The position numbers and the translations under genes were made by a program. 32,689 nucleotides of DNA. It comes from JAFARZ01 sp035651595. Its GTDB lineage: Bacteria > Actinomycetota > Actinomycetes > Streptosporangiales > Streptosporangiaceae. The DNA is taken from positions 1 to 32,689 of the forward strand of contig DASRFJ010000332.1 of NCBI GenBank assembly GCA_035651595.1. The letters are read 5' to 3'. Of this stretch, positions 16,705 to 24,640 are shown in pieces (position 1 is the first letter of the stretch; each line of letters opens with the position of its first letter). Under the pieces are notes generated by a model. The model made no database searches. It was not told where the DNA came from and worked only from the letters and a program-made list of their open reading frames with translations.

Positions 16705-18144
16705 ATGTTCGAGAACAAGATGCCGCGGTACGAGATCCTCTCCGCGGACGCCGTGACGGTCCTCGATCGCGGCTGGCGCAGGATCGTTTCCGAAATCGGC
16801 ATCCAGTTCGCGAAGCCGGAAGCCGTCGAATTGTTCGCCAAGGCGGGACAGAAGACGGACGGCGAGGTCGTCTACCTTGATCCGGAGTTCGTGCTCGAGC
16901 AGGTCGCCAAGGCGCCGCGCGAGTTCGACGTGCAGGCCCGCAATCCCGCGAACAACGTCCGCATCGGCGGCGACCAGATGGTGTTCAGCTCGGTGTACGG
17001 CTGCCCGTTCGTGCGCCAGGGCGACGTGCGGCGGGACGCGACGCTCGAGGACTTCCGGAACCTGGTCTCGCTGTCGCAGGTCTTTCCGCAGCTCGACTCC
17101 GCCGGCGGGGTCATCTGCGAGCCGAACGACGCGCCGCTCGACTCCCGGCATCTGGACATGATCTACGCGCTCCAGACGCTCACCGACAAGTTCTACATGG
17201 GCAACGTCGTGTCGGGTCCGAACGCGGCGGACACGATCGCGATGACGTCGATCCTGTTCGGCGGGCGCGCGGCGATCGAGCGGACCCCGGCCACGATCTC
17301 GCTGATCAACTGCAACTCGCCGCTGCGCTGGGACGACCGGATGCTGGACGCGCAGTTCGAGTACTGTGCCGCCGCCCAGCCCGTGGTGCTGACCCCGTTC
17401 CTGCTGATGGGCGCCATGTCGCCGGTGACGATCCCGGCCGCGCTGACCCAGCAGCTCGCCGAGGCGCTGTCCGGCATCGCGCTGGCGCAGCTGATCAGGC
17501 CGGGCTGCCCGGTGATCTTCGGCTCGTTCCTGTCGAACATCGACATGCAGTCCGGGTCGCCGTCGTTCGGCACCCCGGAGTCGGCGCTCGGCCTGCTGTG
17601 CACGGGCCAGCTTGCCCGGCACTACGGGCTGCCGTTCCGCACCGGCGGCGGGCTGAACTCCGCGCAGACCGCGGACGCGCAGTCGGCCTACGAGGCGCTG
17701 ATGACGCTGCTGCCCACGTTCCTGGCCGGCACGAACTTCGTCATGCACGCGGCCGGCTGGCTGGAGGGCGGCCTGGTCAGCTGCTACGAGAAGTTCATCA
17801 TCGACATCGAGCTGCTGCGCATGCTCCAGGTGGAGTTCACCCCGCTGGAGATTACCGAGGAGTCCCTGGCGTTCGGCGCGCACGAGGAGGTGGGCCACGG
17901 CGGGCACTTCCTCGGCGCGGCGCACACCATGGAGCGGTTCCGCGAGTGCTTCTACCGCCCGCTGCTGTCCTCGACATCCAACTTCGAGCGCTGGCTTCGC
18001 CTGGGCGGCAAGGACACCGCGGCCCGCGCCACCGACATCTGGCAGGCCAAGCTCGCCGAGTTCGAGCCGCCGCCGCTGGACGACGCGATCCGCACCGAGC
18101 TGGACGAGTTTGTCACCAGGCGCCGTCGCGAGCTGGGGGACTAG
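16705..18144 (+). CDS. MttB-superfamily (non-pyrrolysine) quaternary amine methyltransferase, probably glycine betaine:corrinoid
   Basis: This 479-residue protein of the trimethylamine methyltransferase superfamily moves a methyl group from a quaternary amine to a corrinoid protein. Recognisable blocks include LDRGWRRIVSEIGIQF, SSVYGCPFVRQGDVRRD, GGGLNSAQTADAQSAYEA and the C-terminal GHGGHFLGAAHTMERFRE followed by YRPLLSSTSNFERW. The frame has no internal TAG, so unlike true MttB it does not use pyrrolysine, as in MtgB-type enzymes. The substrate is inferred: the downstream pathway with a dimethylglycine/sarcosine-type dehydrogenase favours glycine betaine. Proline betaine or carnitine remain possible. 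The start is the ATG at 16705; a GTG at 16672 would add 11 residues. Only a weak ribosome binding site is seen. Confidence 0.92.
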   Translation: MFENKMPRYEILSADAVTVLDRGWRRIVSEIGIQFAKPEAVELFAKAGQKTDGEVVYLDPEFVLEQVAKAPREFDVQARNPANNVRIGGDQMVFSSVYGCPFVRQGDVRRDATLEDFRNLVSLSQVFPQLDSAGGVICEPNDAPLDSRHLDMIYALQTLTDKFYMGNVVSGPNAADTIAMTSILFGGRAAIERTPATISLINCNSPLRWDDRMLDAQFEYCAAAQPVVLTPFLLMGAMSPVTIPAALTQQLAEALSGIALAQLIRPGCPVIFGSFLSNIDMQSGSPSFGTPESALGLLCTGQLARHYGLPFRTGGGLNSAQTADAQSAYEALMTLLPTFLAGTNFVMHAAGWLEGGLVSCYEKFIIDIELLRMLQVEFTPLEITEESLAFGAHEEVGHGGHFLGAAHTMERFRECFYRPLLSSTSNFERWLRLGGKDTAARATDIWQAKLAEFEPPPLDDAIRTELDEFVTRRRRELGD

Positions 18145-18146
18145 CG

Positions 18147-18632
18147 GTGCCGGCCGAGTACGTGCTGACCCTGTCCTGCCGGCTGCCGTTTCACCACGTC
18201 CCGGTGACGGCGGCGACCAAGGTCGAGGCCGAGGAGCGGCTCGCGGACATCATCGACGCCGACCGCGTGGAGCTCATCGTGCTGGCCCGGTACATGCAGG
18301 TGCTGTCTCCGGACATGTGCAAGCTGACCCGAGGACGAATGATCAACATCCACCACTCGTTCCTGCCGAGCTTCAAAGGTGCCAAACCGTACCACCAGGC
18401 ACACGCGCGCGGCGTCAAGCTGATCGGGGCGACCGCACACTACGTGACCCCAGACCTGGACGAGGGCCCGATCATCGAGCAGGACGTGATCCGGGTGAAC
18501 CACACCCTTTCTGCCGAACGGCTGGCCGAGGCCGGCCGGGACGTCGAGGCACAGGTGCTTGCCAGGGCGGTGACCTGGCACGCGGAGCACCGAATCCTGC
18601 TTAACGACGATCGCACCGTAGTCTTTCATTAA
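18147..18632 (+). CDS. purU: Formyltetrahydrofolate deformylase PurU, internally deleted
   Basis: PurU normally has an ACT domain and a formyltransferase domain (about 280-290 residues) and releases formate from formyl-THF. Here only 161 residues are encoded. The opening YVLTLSC is the start of the ACT domain, and the text then jumps directly to LPFHHVPVT in the second half of the hydrolase domain. The catalytic triad is kept (N67 and H69 in INIHHSFLPSFKGAKPYH, D105 in DLDEGPII), with the normal C-terminus HRILLNDDRTVVFH. About 120 residues, including the ACT domain and the first Rossmann half, are missing without a frameshift. The GTG start has GGGGGA six bases upstream, and the stop overlaps sdaA (TAATG). 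It is probably inactive but still couples translation. Confidence 0.88.
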   Translation: MPAEYVLTLSCRLPFHHVPVTAATKVEAEERLADIIDADRVELIVLARYMQVLSPDMCKLTRGRMINIHHSFLPSFKGAKPYHQAHARGVKLIGATAHYVTPDLDEGPIIEQDVIRVNHTLSAERLAEAGRDVEAQVLARAVTWHAEHRILLNDDRTVVFH

Positions 18633-20023
18633 TGGCTATCAGCGTTTTCGACCTGTTCAAGATCGGGATCGGCCCGTCCAGCTCGCACACGGTGGGGCCG
18701 ATGACCGCCGCCCGGATGTTCGCGCTCGGACTGCAGACGGACGGGCTGCTGGGCGACGTTGGCCGGATCAGCGTGGTCCTTTACGGCTCGCTCGGACTCA
18801 CGGGCAAGGGGCACGGCAGCGACAAGGCGGTGCTGCTCGGTCTCGAGGGCTCGCTGCCGGCCACGGTCGACGTGGACACGATCCCCGCGCGCCTGGAGGC
18901 GATCGCGGAAACCGGCACGCTGAACGTCCTCGGCGAGCACAAGATCCCGTTCACGCTGGCCGGCGACCTGGAGTTCAACCGGAAGAAGACGCTCAGCGAG
19001 CATCCGAACGGCATGCGGTTCACCGCTTACCGCGGCGCTGCTGACGGCGCTGATAGCGCTAGCGGCGAGCCGCTGCGCGAGGGCGTGTACTACTCGGTTG
19101 GCGGCGGCTTTGTCACGGACGAGCGCGGCACGATCGTGCCCGACCAGACCGTGCTCCCGTATCCGTTCCGCACCGCCGCCGAACTGCTGGCGCACACCAA
19201 CGCCACCGGCCTGCCGATATCGGGCGTGATGCTCGCCAACGAGCGTGCGTTCGGCAGGTCCACCGAAGAGATCAAGGCCGGGCTCGCGGATCTGTGGCGG
19301 GTGATGCGGGAGTGCGTGGCCCGCGGCTGCGACACCGACGGCATGCTGCCCGGCGGGCTGAAGGTGCAGCGCCGCGCGCCGCGGCTGTACCGCCAGCTCA
19401 CCTGCGAGCCCGCCGGCGGCAGTGACCCGCTCAAGGCAATGGACTGGGTGACGATGTTCGCGCTGGCCGTCAACGAGGAGAACGCGGCCGGCGGCCGCGT
19501 CGTCACCGCGCCGACCAACGGCGCGGCGGGCATCATCCCCGCGGTGCTGCACTATTGCCAGCGGTTTGTACCGAGCACCACCGACGACAGCGTGTACCGG
19601 TTTCTGCTTACCGCCGGCGCGATCGGGATGCTGTTCAAGGAGGGCGCGTCGATCTCCGGCGCCGAGGTCGGCTGCCAAGGCGAGGTCGGCTCCGCGTGCT
19701 CGATGGCGGCCGGCGCGCTCACCGAACTGCTCGGCGGGACGCCCGAGCAGGTGGAGAACGCGGCCGAGGTCGGCATCGAGCATCACCTGGGGCTGACCTG
19801 CGACCCGATCGGCGGCCTGGTTCAGGTGCCGTGCATCGAGCGGAACGCCGTGGCATCGATCACCGCGATCAACGCAGCGCGGATCGCGCTGCGCGGCGAC
19901 GGACGGCACTTCGTGGCGCTCGACAAGGCGATCAAGACGATGCGCGCCACCGGCCGCGACATGCATCACAAGTACAAGGAGACGTCGCGCGGCGGCCTCG
20001 CCGTGAACGTCATCGAGTGTTAA
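18632..20023 (+). CDS. sdaA: L-serine dehydratase, single-chain iron-sulfur type
   Basis: This 463-residue enzyme deaminates L-serine to pyruvate with a 4Fe-4S cluster. The beta domain begins SVFDLFKIGIGPSSSHTVGPM. The alpha domain contains TAPTNGAAGIIPAVLHY and the cluster cysteines C348 (GAEVGCQGE), C390 (GLTCDPIGG) and C401 (VPCIERN). These have the same spacing as the three ligands in the Legionella enzyme. The protein ends in Cys463, matching the tail-in-mouth C-terminal cysteine that caps the cluster in that structure. It overlaps purU by 1 nt. In this operon it would turn serine, made from glycine and methylene-THF, into pyruvate, completing betaine catabolism. Confidence 0.96.
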   Translation: MAISVFDLFKIGIGPSSSHTVGPMTAARMFALGLQTDGLLGDVGRISVVLYGSLGLTGKGHGSDKAVLLGLEGSLPATVDVDTIPARLEAIAETGTLNVLGEHKIPFTLAGDLEFNRKKTLSEHPNGMRFTAYRGAADGADSASGEPLREGVYYSVGGGFVTDERGTIVPDQTVLPYPFRTAAELLAHTNATGLPISGVMLANERAFGRSTEEIKAGLADLWRVMRECVARGCDTDGMLPGGLKVQRRAPRLYRQLTCEPAGGSDPLKAMDWVTMFALAVNEENAAGGRVVTAPTNGAAGIIPAVLHYCQRFVPSTTDDSVYRFLLTAGAIGMLFKEGASISGAEVGCQGEVGSACSMAAGALTELLGGTPEQVENAAEVGIEHHLGLTCDPIGGLVQVPCIERNAVASITAINAARIALRGDGRHFVALDKAIKTMRATGRDMHHKYKETSRGGLAVNVIEC

Positions 20024-20268
20024 CTCCTCGACAGCATCAAACACGCGCGCGACGGACACTGGATAACAACTGGGAAACAGCGTGCTGTAACGCGCTTACG
20101 GGTGGACGCAGGACTCGGTCTTTTAGTAGTTTTTTGTTGGTAATCAGGTTCGCTGTCGCCTCGGGCCCCGAGGCCGTCCCATAGTGAACCGATGCATGCC
20201 ACCGGTGTTGCGGGCTGGTGCGCGCTGTCCTCCTTGGGCACATCGACACACTTGAAGGAGATGCTCGC

Positions 20269-20982
20269 ATGTCACTCAAGCTCAAGCCCATTGCCGCGCT
20301 CGCACTCGCCGGCGCAGCCGCGATTAGCGCCGTCGCACTCGTCACCACTGGATCCGCGCGTGCGGCGACCGAGGCGTGCGGGAGCTACTGCGTCACGATG
20401 GCCTCGCAGAGCCTCGGCACCGGGCAAGAGATCGCGGTGTCCGGGACTGGCGGCGTGCTGATGGCGCCGGGCTTCAATGCGCACGAAGACTTCATCGGAC
20501 TGCCGGTTGGCACCGTTGCCGAGCTTGCTCAGGCTGGTCAGATTCCGAAGGCGCTGGCTGCCACGTACGGGGAAGAGATCGTTTACGAGTTTTCCTACGC
20601 GCCGCGCGGCGCGCTGACCGGTGACTGCCTTGGCGTGTCGTCGCCGTCCGTCGGCGCGCGGGCCGCGCTCCAGTACTGCGGCGCGCCGACCAACGGCCAG
20701 CCCGCCCCGATGTGGGAGGCCCAGAAGGGCACGCTGTGGATCGGCGTGTACCGTGACCACGTCGGCGACTTCGAGCCGTTCGTCAACGTCGCGGCGAGCA
20801 AGGGCGCGGCGGTCGTGCTCCAGGCCAACGCCCCGGGCGGCGCCCTGACCCTCAACTTCATGCACATCTCGGGCGGCAGGGTCGCGGCCAACCAGATGTG
20901 GGAGAGCCTGATCGGGGCCTTCCCCCACGCGCAGGCCTGGCCGACGCCGAAGGGCAACGAGCCCTTGTTCCCGCAGCGCTAG
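20269..20982 (+). CDS. Secreted protein of unknown function
   Basis: This 237-residue protein has a Sec signal peptide: basic MSLKLK, a hydrophobic Ala-rich core, and a likely cut after SARA near residue 32. The mature part has four cysteines (C37 and C41 in ACGSYC, then GDCLG and QYCGA), which suggests two disulfides, and is otherwise Ala/Gly rich with a Trp-containing second half. I do not recognise a family. The ATG at 20269 is chosen because of the GAAGGAG ribosome binding site at 20253-20259; the ATG-like starts further upstream lack one. The gap before it (20024-20268) shows no gene. A 13-bp hairpin follows at 21011. Confidence 0.8.
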   Translation: MSLKLKPIAALALAGAAAISAVALVTTGSARAATEACGSYCVTMASQSLGTGQEIAVSGTGGVLMAPGFNAHEDFIGLPVGTVAELAQAGQIPKALAATYGEEIVYEFSYAPRGALTGDCLGVSSPSVGARAALQYCGAPTNGQPAPMWEAQKGTLWIGVYRDHVGDFEPFVNVAASKGAAVVLQANAPGGALTLNFMHISGGRVAANQMWESLIGAFPHAQAWPTPKGNEPLFPQR

Positions 20983-21010
20983 TTCCGCGGTTTGGCTCGC
21001 GTAATATCGG

Positions 21011-21040
21011 CGGCTCAGCCCAGCTAACTGGGCTAAGCCG
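21011..21040 (+). terminator. Hairpin after the secreted-protein gene
   Basis: A 13-bp stem (21011-21023 with 21028-21040, one mismatch) closes a CTAA loop. It begins 28 nt after the secreted-protein stop and 20 nt before the LLM oxidoreductase start. No U-run follows, as is common for actinomycete terminators. It might instead sit in the leader of the next gene. Confidence 0.55.
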
Positions 21041-21060
21041 TCCCTGCGCGAGGAGCCACG

Positions 21061-21915
21061 ATGAAGTTCGGCCTTACCTATAACACCGGCTTGATGGGCA
21101 CCGACCCGGACCACATCACGGCGGTGGCCCAGCACGCCGAGCGGAGCGGCTTCGAGTCGTTCTACTTCTCCGAGCACATCGTGCTGTATCCCGGCGCGAA
21201 GTCGGGCGCGATCGAGTTCCCGCCCTCGCTCGCGGTCTCCGATCCGCTGGAGTGCCTGAGTTTCGTGGCCGCGAGCACGTCGCGGCTCCTGCTCGGTACC
21301 GGTGTCCTGCTGTTGCCGTACCACGATCCGGTTGTGCTGGCCAAGCGGCTGGCCACGATCGACCTGCTGTCGAAGGGCCGTCTTCGGCTGCTCACCGTCG
21401 GATTGGGTGTCCTGCCGGGTGAAGCGGCGGCGGTTGGCGTCGACTTCCGCACGCGCGGCCGCCGCGCGGATGAGGCGATCGACGTGCTTCGGCTGCTGTG
21501 GGCGGGCGGCGAAGACGGCGTGAGCTTCGACGGCGAGTTCTTCTCGCTCGAGCGAGCATGCGTCTTTCCCAAGCCGTTCAACGGCACGTCTCTGCCGGTG
21601 CACGTCGGCGGATCGAGCGACGCGGCGGCGCGCCGCGCGGGGCAGCGCGGCGACGGCTACTTCCCCGGTGGCAGGCTGACCAGCGCGGAACGTTCCGCGC
21701 AGATCCAGATCATGCGCGCGGCGGCGGTCGGGGCGGGCAGGAACCCGGAAACGCTCGAGTACACCCGCTGGGGATCGATCGGCATGACGGCCGAGGATGT
21801 CGAGGCCCACGTGAGCAACGGCGTCACCCGGCTGGTCTTCGGCCCCGCGTCACCGAACCTGTCAGAGCAGCTCGACCAGATCTCGGACTTCGCCGCCCGC
21901 CACCACCTCAGCTAG
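21061..21915 (+). CDS. LLM-class (F420-dependent type) oxidoreductase
   Basis: This 284-residue luciferase-like TIM barrel is of the kind that in actinomycetes usually uses F420. Typical blocks are MKFGLTYNTG, HAERSGFESFYFSEHIV, LLLGTGVLLLPYHDPVVLAKRLATIDLLSKGRL split over strands 3-4, FPKPFNG and LPVHVGGSSDAAARRAGQRGDGYFP. GAGGAG lies a few bases before the ATG. The substrate is unknown. It is convergent with the LysR gene (7-nt gap between stops). Confidence 0.92.
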   Translation: MKFGLTYNTGLMGTDPDHITAVAQHAERSGFESFYFSEHIVLYPGAKSGAIEFPPSLAVSDPLECLSFVAASTSRLLLGTGVLLLPYHDPVVLAKRLATIDLLSKGRLRLLTVGLGVLPGEAAAVGVDFRTRGRRADEAIDVLRLLWAGGEDGVSFDGEFFSLERACVFPKPFNGTSLPVHVGGSSDAAARRAGQRGDGYFPGGRLTSAERSAQIQIMRAAAVGAGRNPETLEYTRWGSIGMTAEDVEAHVSNGVTRLVFGPASPNLSEQLDQISDFAARHHLS

Positions 21916-21922
21916 CCCGGTC

Positions 21923-22810
21923 TCAGCTAGCCCCCGGCTCGCCAGGCCGGGTCTGCTCGACGGCGTGCCGCAGCGCGGTGACGAAGGCCGTGGTCGCCGG
22001 GGGATCGGGCGGCTCGCCGTAGGTGGCCAGGTAGACGCGCCGCCGGAAGTCGTGTAGCGCGGTGGCCGCGAGCCCGGGTGCCCGATGCGCGCGCAAGGCC
22101 AGCCCGGGCATGGTTGTCACGCCCATGCCGGCGGCGACGAGGGCCTGCTCGACGATTACGTCGTCGCTGGTGTAGGCGATCCGCGGGGTGAAGCCGGCCC
22201 TCGCGCACGCGTCGACGAACTCGCGACGGCAGTGTTCACAGCCGGCGATCCAGGCTGAGTCGCGGTGGTCCCGCAGGGTTTGGCCGGGTTCAAGGCTGAG
22301 CAGGTGCATCGGGTCGTCGAACAGGTGGGTGACGCGGATGTCGTCCGGTGTCGTGTCGTCGTAGCGGAAGATGAGGGCGGCGTCGACTTCGCCGGTCCGC
22401 AGCAGGTCCAGGGCCACCTGCGGGTGAGCGTCGGCGAGATGCAGTTCGATGCCGGGGTGGTCGCGGCGTAGCGTTGCCGCGGCGTGCGGTACCAGGGTGG
22501 CGAGCGCCGACTGGAAGCCGGCCACCCGGACCCGGCCGGTGCGCATGCCCACCATCGCGGACAGTTCCGCGGCCGCGACGTCGACCCGGCCGACGATCTC
22601 GGCCGCACGGCGGGCGAGGTGCTCGCCTTCCGGCGTGAGCCGGATTCCCCGGCCGACCCGCTGGACAAGCCGGGCGCCGGTCTCGGCCTCCAGCCGGGCC
22701 AGCTGGTGACTCACCGCTGGCTGGGAGTAGTTCAGGTGTCGGGCGGCCTTGGTGACCGAGCCGTGGGCGGCGATCGCCGCGAGAATCCGCAACCGGGCGA
22801 TATCCAGCAT
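21923..22810 (-). CDS. LysR-family transcriptional regulator
   Basis: This 295-residue regulator has an N-terminal winged HTH (about 2-60: GSVTKAARHLNYSQPAVSHQL) and a periplasmic-binding-protein-like effector domain (about 88-290) with RVRVAGFQSALATLVP, LRTGEVDAALIF and EQALVAAGMGVTTMPGLAL. It is divergent from the cysteine-dioxygenase-like gene (75-nt gap), which is the usual layout for a LysR regulator and its target. ATG at 22810 is preferred to a TTG one codon upstream. Confidence 0.94.
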   Translation of the reverse strand: MLDIARLRILAAIAAHGSVTKAARHLNYSQPAVSHQLARLEAETGARLVQRVGRGIRLTPEGEHLARRAAEIVGRVDVAAAELSAMVGMRTGRVRVAGFQSALATLVPHAAATLRRDHPGIELHLADAHPQVALDLLRTGEVDAALIFRYDDTTPDDIRVTHLFDDPMHLLSLEPGQTLRDHRDSAWIAGCEHCRREFVDACARAGFTPRIAYTSDDVIVEQALVAAGMGVTTMPGLALRAHRAPGLAATALHDFRRRVYLATYGEPPDPPATTAFVTALRHAVEQTRPGEPGAS

Positions 22811-22845
22811 CAATAAAGTTTACTCATGGGTTGGCGAGAAGATTG

Positions 22846-22860
22846 TCATTGGACGAATGA
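22846..22860. promoter_or_regulatory. Candidate LysR operator
   Basis: TCATTGGACGAATGA is a dyad with a 4-bp TCAT/ATGA half-site and a 7-bp centre, in the 75-nt gap between the divergent LysR and dioxygenase-like genes. The position fits a LysR recognition site, but the half-sites are short and it does not follow the exact T-N11-A rule. Confidence 0.35.
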
Positions 22861-22885
22861 GTCATCCCGGCGGGACGCTGAACTC

Positions 22886-23401
22886 ATGACAATTACCGCA
22901 CCCGCCCGCCCGGCGCCCGCACTCATGGATCTCGTCGAAGGGGTGCGCCGCGTGATCGACGCGCGGGCCGATTGGGCACGCACCGCGACGCTCGTCGCCG
23001 GTCAGCTCCGCGCCAACCTGCCCGACCCCGGCGTCTTGACCCCAGGCCAGCGCCGCGGTCAGCCCGGCCGGCCCGCCGGTCACGTCCTGCACGCCGAACC
23101 CGACGGTACGTTCTCCATCCTCGGCCTGGTCTGGCGACCCGGCCAGAGCACCCGGATCCACGACCACATCACCTGGTGCGTGGTGGGCGTCCTGGCGGGT
23201 GTCGAGCACGAGGAACTCTACGACGACGAACTCAGCCTCATCGGTGCGCGGGACAGCTATCCGGGCGAGGTCAGCGGGTTCGCCCCGCCCGGTGACATCC
23301 ACCGGATCCGCAACACCGGATCACGCACCGCGATCAGCCTGCACATCTACGGCACGGATATCACCCGGATCGGGTCCAGCGCCCGCCGCTACTACAACTA
23401 G
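22886..23401 (+). CDS. Cysteine dioxygenase-family cupin
   Basis: This 171-residue cupin of the CDO/thiol dioxygenase family would oxidise a thiol such as cysteine or 3-mercaptopropionate to the sulfinate with a non-heme iron. The iron ligands are H92 and H94 in STRIHDHITWCVVGVLAG and H139 in PPGDIHRIRN. C98 and the C-terminal RRYY are also visible. The start is the ATG at 22886. The next ORF begins 17 nt downstream with a GGAGGA ribosome binding site, and regulation by the divergent LysR gene is likely. The exact thiol substrate cannot be assigned. Confidence 0.88.
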   Translation: MTITAPARPAPALMDLVEGVRRVIDARADWARTATLVAGQLRANLPDPGVLTPGQRRGQPGRPAGHVLHAEPDGTFSILGLVWRPGQSTRIHDHITWCVVGVLAGVEHEELYDDELSLIGARDSYPGEVSGFAPPGDIHRIRNTGSRTAISLHIYGTDITRIGSSARRYYN

Positions 23402-23417
23402 CCGGAGGAGGCAACCA

Positions 23418-24233
23418 ATGAGCGTGCTCTGGACCTTCACGATGTCCCTGGACGGCTTCGTGGCCGCACCGGACCACGGGATGGGCTGGATGACGGGGTT
23501 CACCGCCCGTCCAGACCTGATCCAGAAGTACATCGACAGTACCGGTGCGGTGCTGGGCGGCCGGGCCGGCTGGGACGCGATGGTGGGTAAGCACCGCCCG
23601 TGGGGCGGCGCCTGGCACGGACCGATCTTCGTGCTCACCCACCACCCGCAAGACGCCACGCCCGCCGACGGGGTCACGTTCCTCAGCTGTGACGTTGCCG
23701 AGGCGGTACGCATCGGGCTGGCCGCGGCCGGCGGAAAGAACCTCGGGGTGTTCTCGCCCACGATCGGCGCTCAGCTACTCGAGCTCGGGCTGATCGACGA
23801 GATCGACATCCACATCGTGCCGGTTCTGCTCGGCGACGGCATCCGGCTGTATCACAACCCCGGCGGCACACCGATCCGCCTCCACCGGCTCGACGACGCC
23901 GATCCAGCGTCGGCGGCCCGCGTACGCTACCGGCCAGCCCGGCCCGCCGAGCTTGCATCCTTACGCAGCTGTGTTCACGGGCAGCGGAGTCACGGGCGGC
24001 GTGTCGCGCTAGCTCCTAAGCTGGCGCTATGGATAGCCGGGCGTGGGACGAGCGCTACTCCGCCGACGGGTACACGTGGAAGACCGAGCCGAACCAGTTC
24101 GTGGCGGCCGAACTCGCGGACCTGCAGCCGGGCCGGGCCCTGGACCTGGCCGCGGGCGAGGGGCGCAATTCGGTCTGGCTCGCCGGGCGCGGGTGGCGCG
24201 TCACCGCGGTGGACTTCTCCCGGGTCGGTCTGA
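23418..24233 (+). CDS. RibD-C/dihydrofolate reductase-like protein with an abnormal C-terminal extension
   Basis: The first 172 residues form a complete dihydrofolate-reductase-like RibD_C domain: SVLWTFTMSLDGFVAAPDHGM, GAVLGGRAGWDAM, GPIFVLTHHP, LGLIDEIDIHIVPVLLGDGIRL, then ASAARVRYRP, which is where family members normally end. The frame then continues for about 99 Arg/Ser/Pro-rich residues, the last 205 nt lying out of frame inside the next methyltransferase gene. The tail looks like non-selected sequence, so a stop codon was lost or a small indel occurred around 23935-24015. GGAGGA sits just upstream of the ATG. Confidence 0.8.
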   Translation: MSVLWTFTMSLDGFVAAPDHGMGWMTGFTARPDLIQKYIDSTGAVLGGRAGWDAMVGKHRPWGGAWHGPIFVLTHHPQDATPADGVTFLSCDVAEAVRIGLAAAGGKNLGVFSPTIGAQLLELGLIDEIDIHIVPVLLGDGIRLYHNPGGTPIRLHRLDDADPASAARVRYRPARPAELASLRSCVHGQRSHGRRVALAPKLALWIAGRGTSATPPTGTRGRPSRTSSWRPNSRTCSRAGPWTWPRARGAIRSGSPGAGGASPRWTSPGSV

Positions 24234-24640
24234 CCAAGGGCCGCAAGCTCGCCGCCGAACGCGGGGTGGATGTGGACTGGGTCGTCGCCGACCTGCTTGA
24301 CTACAGCCCCGCGGCAGGCGCCTTCGACCTCGTGCTGATCGCTTACCTGCAGCTTGAGGCACCGGCTCGGGCCCTGGTGCTCGGCCGCGCCGCCGCGGCG
24401 CTCGCACCGGGCGGAACCTTGTTCCTGGTCGGCCACGACCTAGCGAACCTGACCGAGGGCACTGGCGGACCGCAGGATCCGGCGGTCCTCTACACGGTCG
24501 AGGGTCTCCGCGCCGAACTAGCGGGCCTGACCGTACTACGCGCGCAACAAGTCCGCCGCATCGTGCCCAAGGACGGTAACAACGACACGGCAGTAGATAC
24601 TCTTGTCGTATGTCGGCAGGACGCCACCGCGACGACGTAA
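24029..24640 (+). CDS. Class I SAM-dependent methyltransferase
   Basis: This 203-residue protein resembles the tellurite-resistance TehB-like/Methyltransf_25 type. It starts MDSRAWDERYSADGYTW. The SAM motif I is ALDLAAGEGRNSVWLA (about 36-51), followed by the acidic VTAVDFS strand, DWVVADLLDY and FDLVLIAYLQL. The ATG has no clear ribosome binding site; it is 6 nt after an inverted TAGC-type motif, so it may be leaderless or coupled. The substrate is unknown. Its last 31 nt overlap the next gene. Confidence 0.9.
   Translation: MDSRAWDERYSADGYTWKTEPNQFVAAELADLQPGRALDLAAGEGRNSVWLAGRGWRVTAVDFSRVGLTKGRKLAAERGVDVDWVVADLLDYSPAAGAFDLVLIAYLQLEAPARALVLGRAAAALAPGGTLFLVGHDLANLTEGTGGPQDPAVLYTVEGLRAELAGLTVLRAQQVRRIVPKDGNNDTAVDTLVVCRQDATATT

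Noticed and set aside
16705..18144. Pyrrolysine-containing methyltransferase
   Set aside because: No in-frame TAG occurs and no pyrrolysine genes are visible; it is a non-Pyl member.
20158..20174. Terminator for sdaA
   Set aside because: The 7-bp stem GCCTCGG/CCGAGGC lies 135 nt after the stop and lacks a T run; too weak to call.
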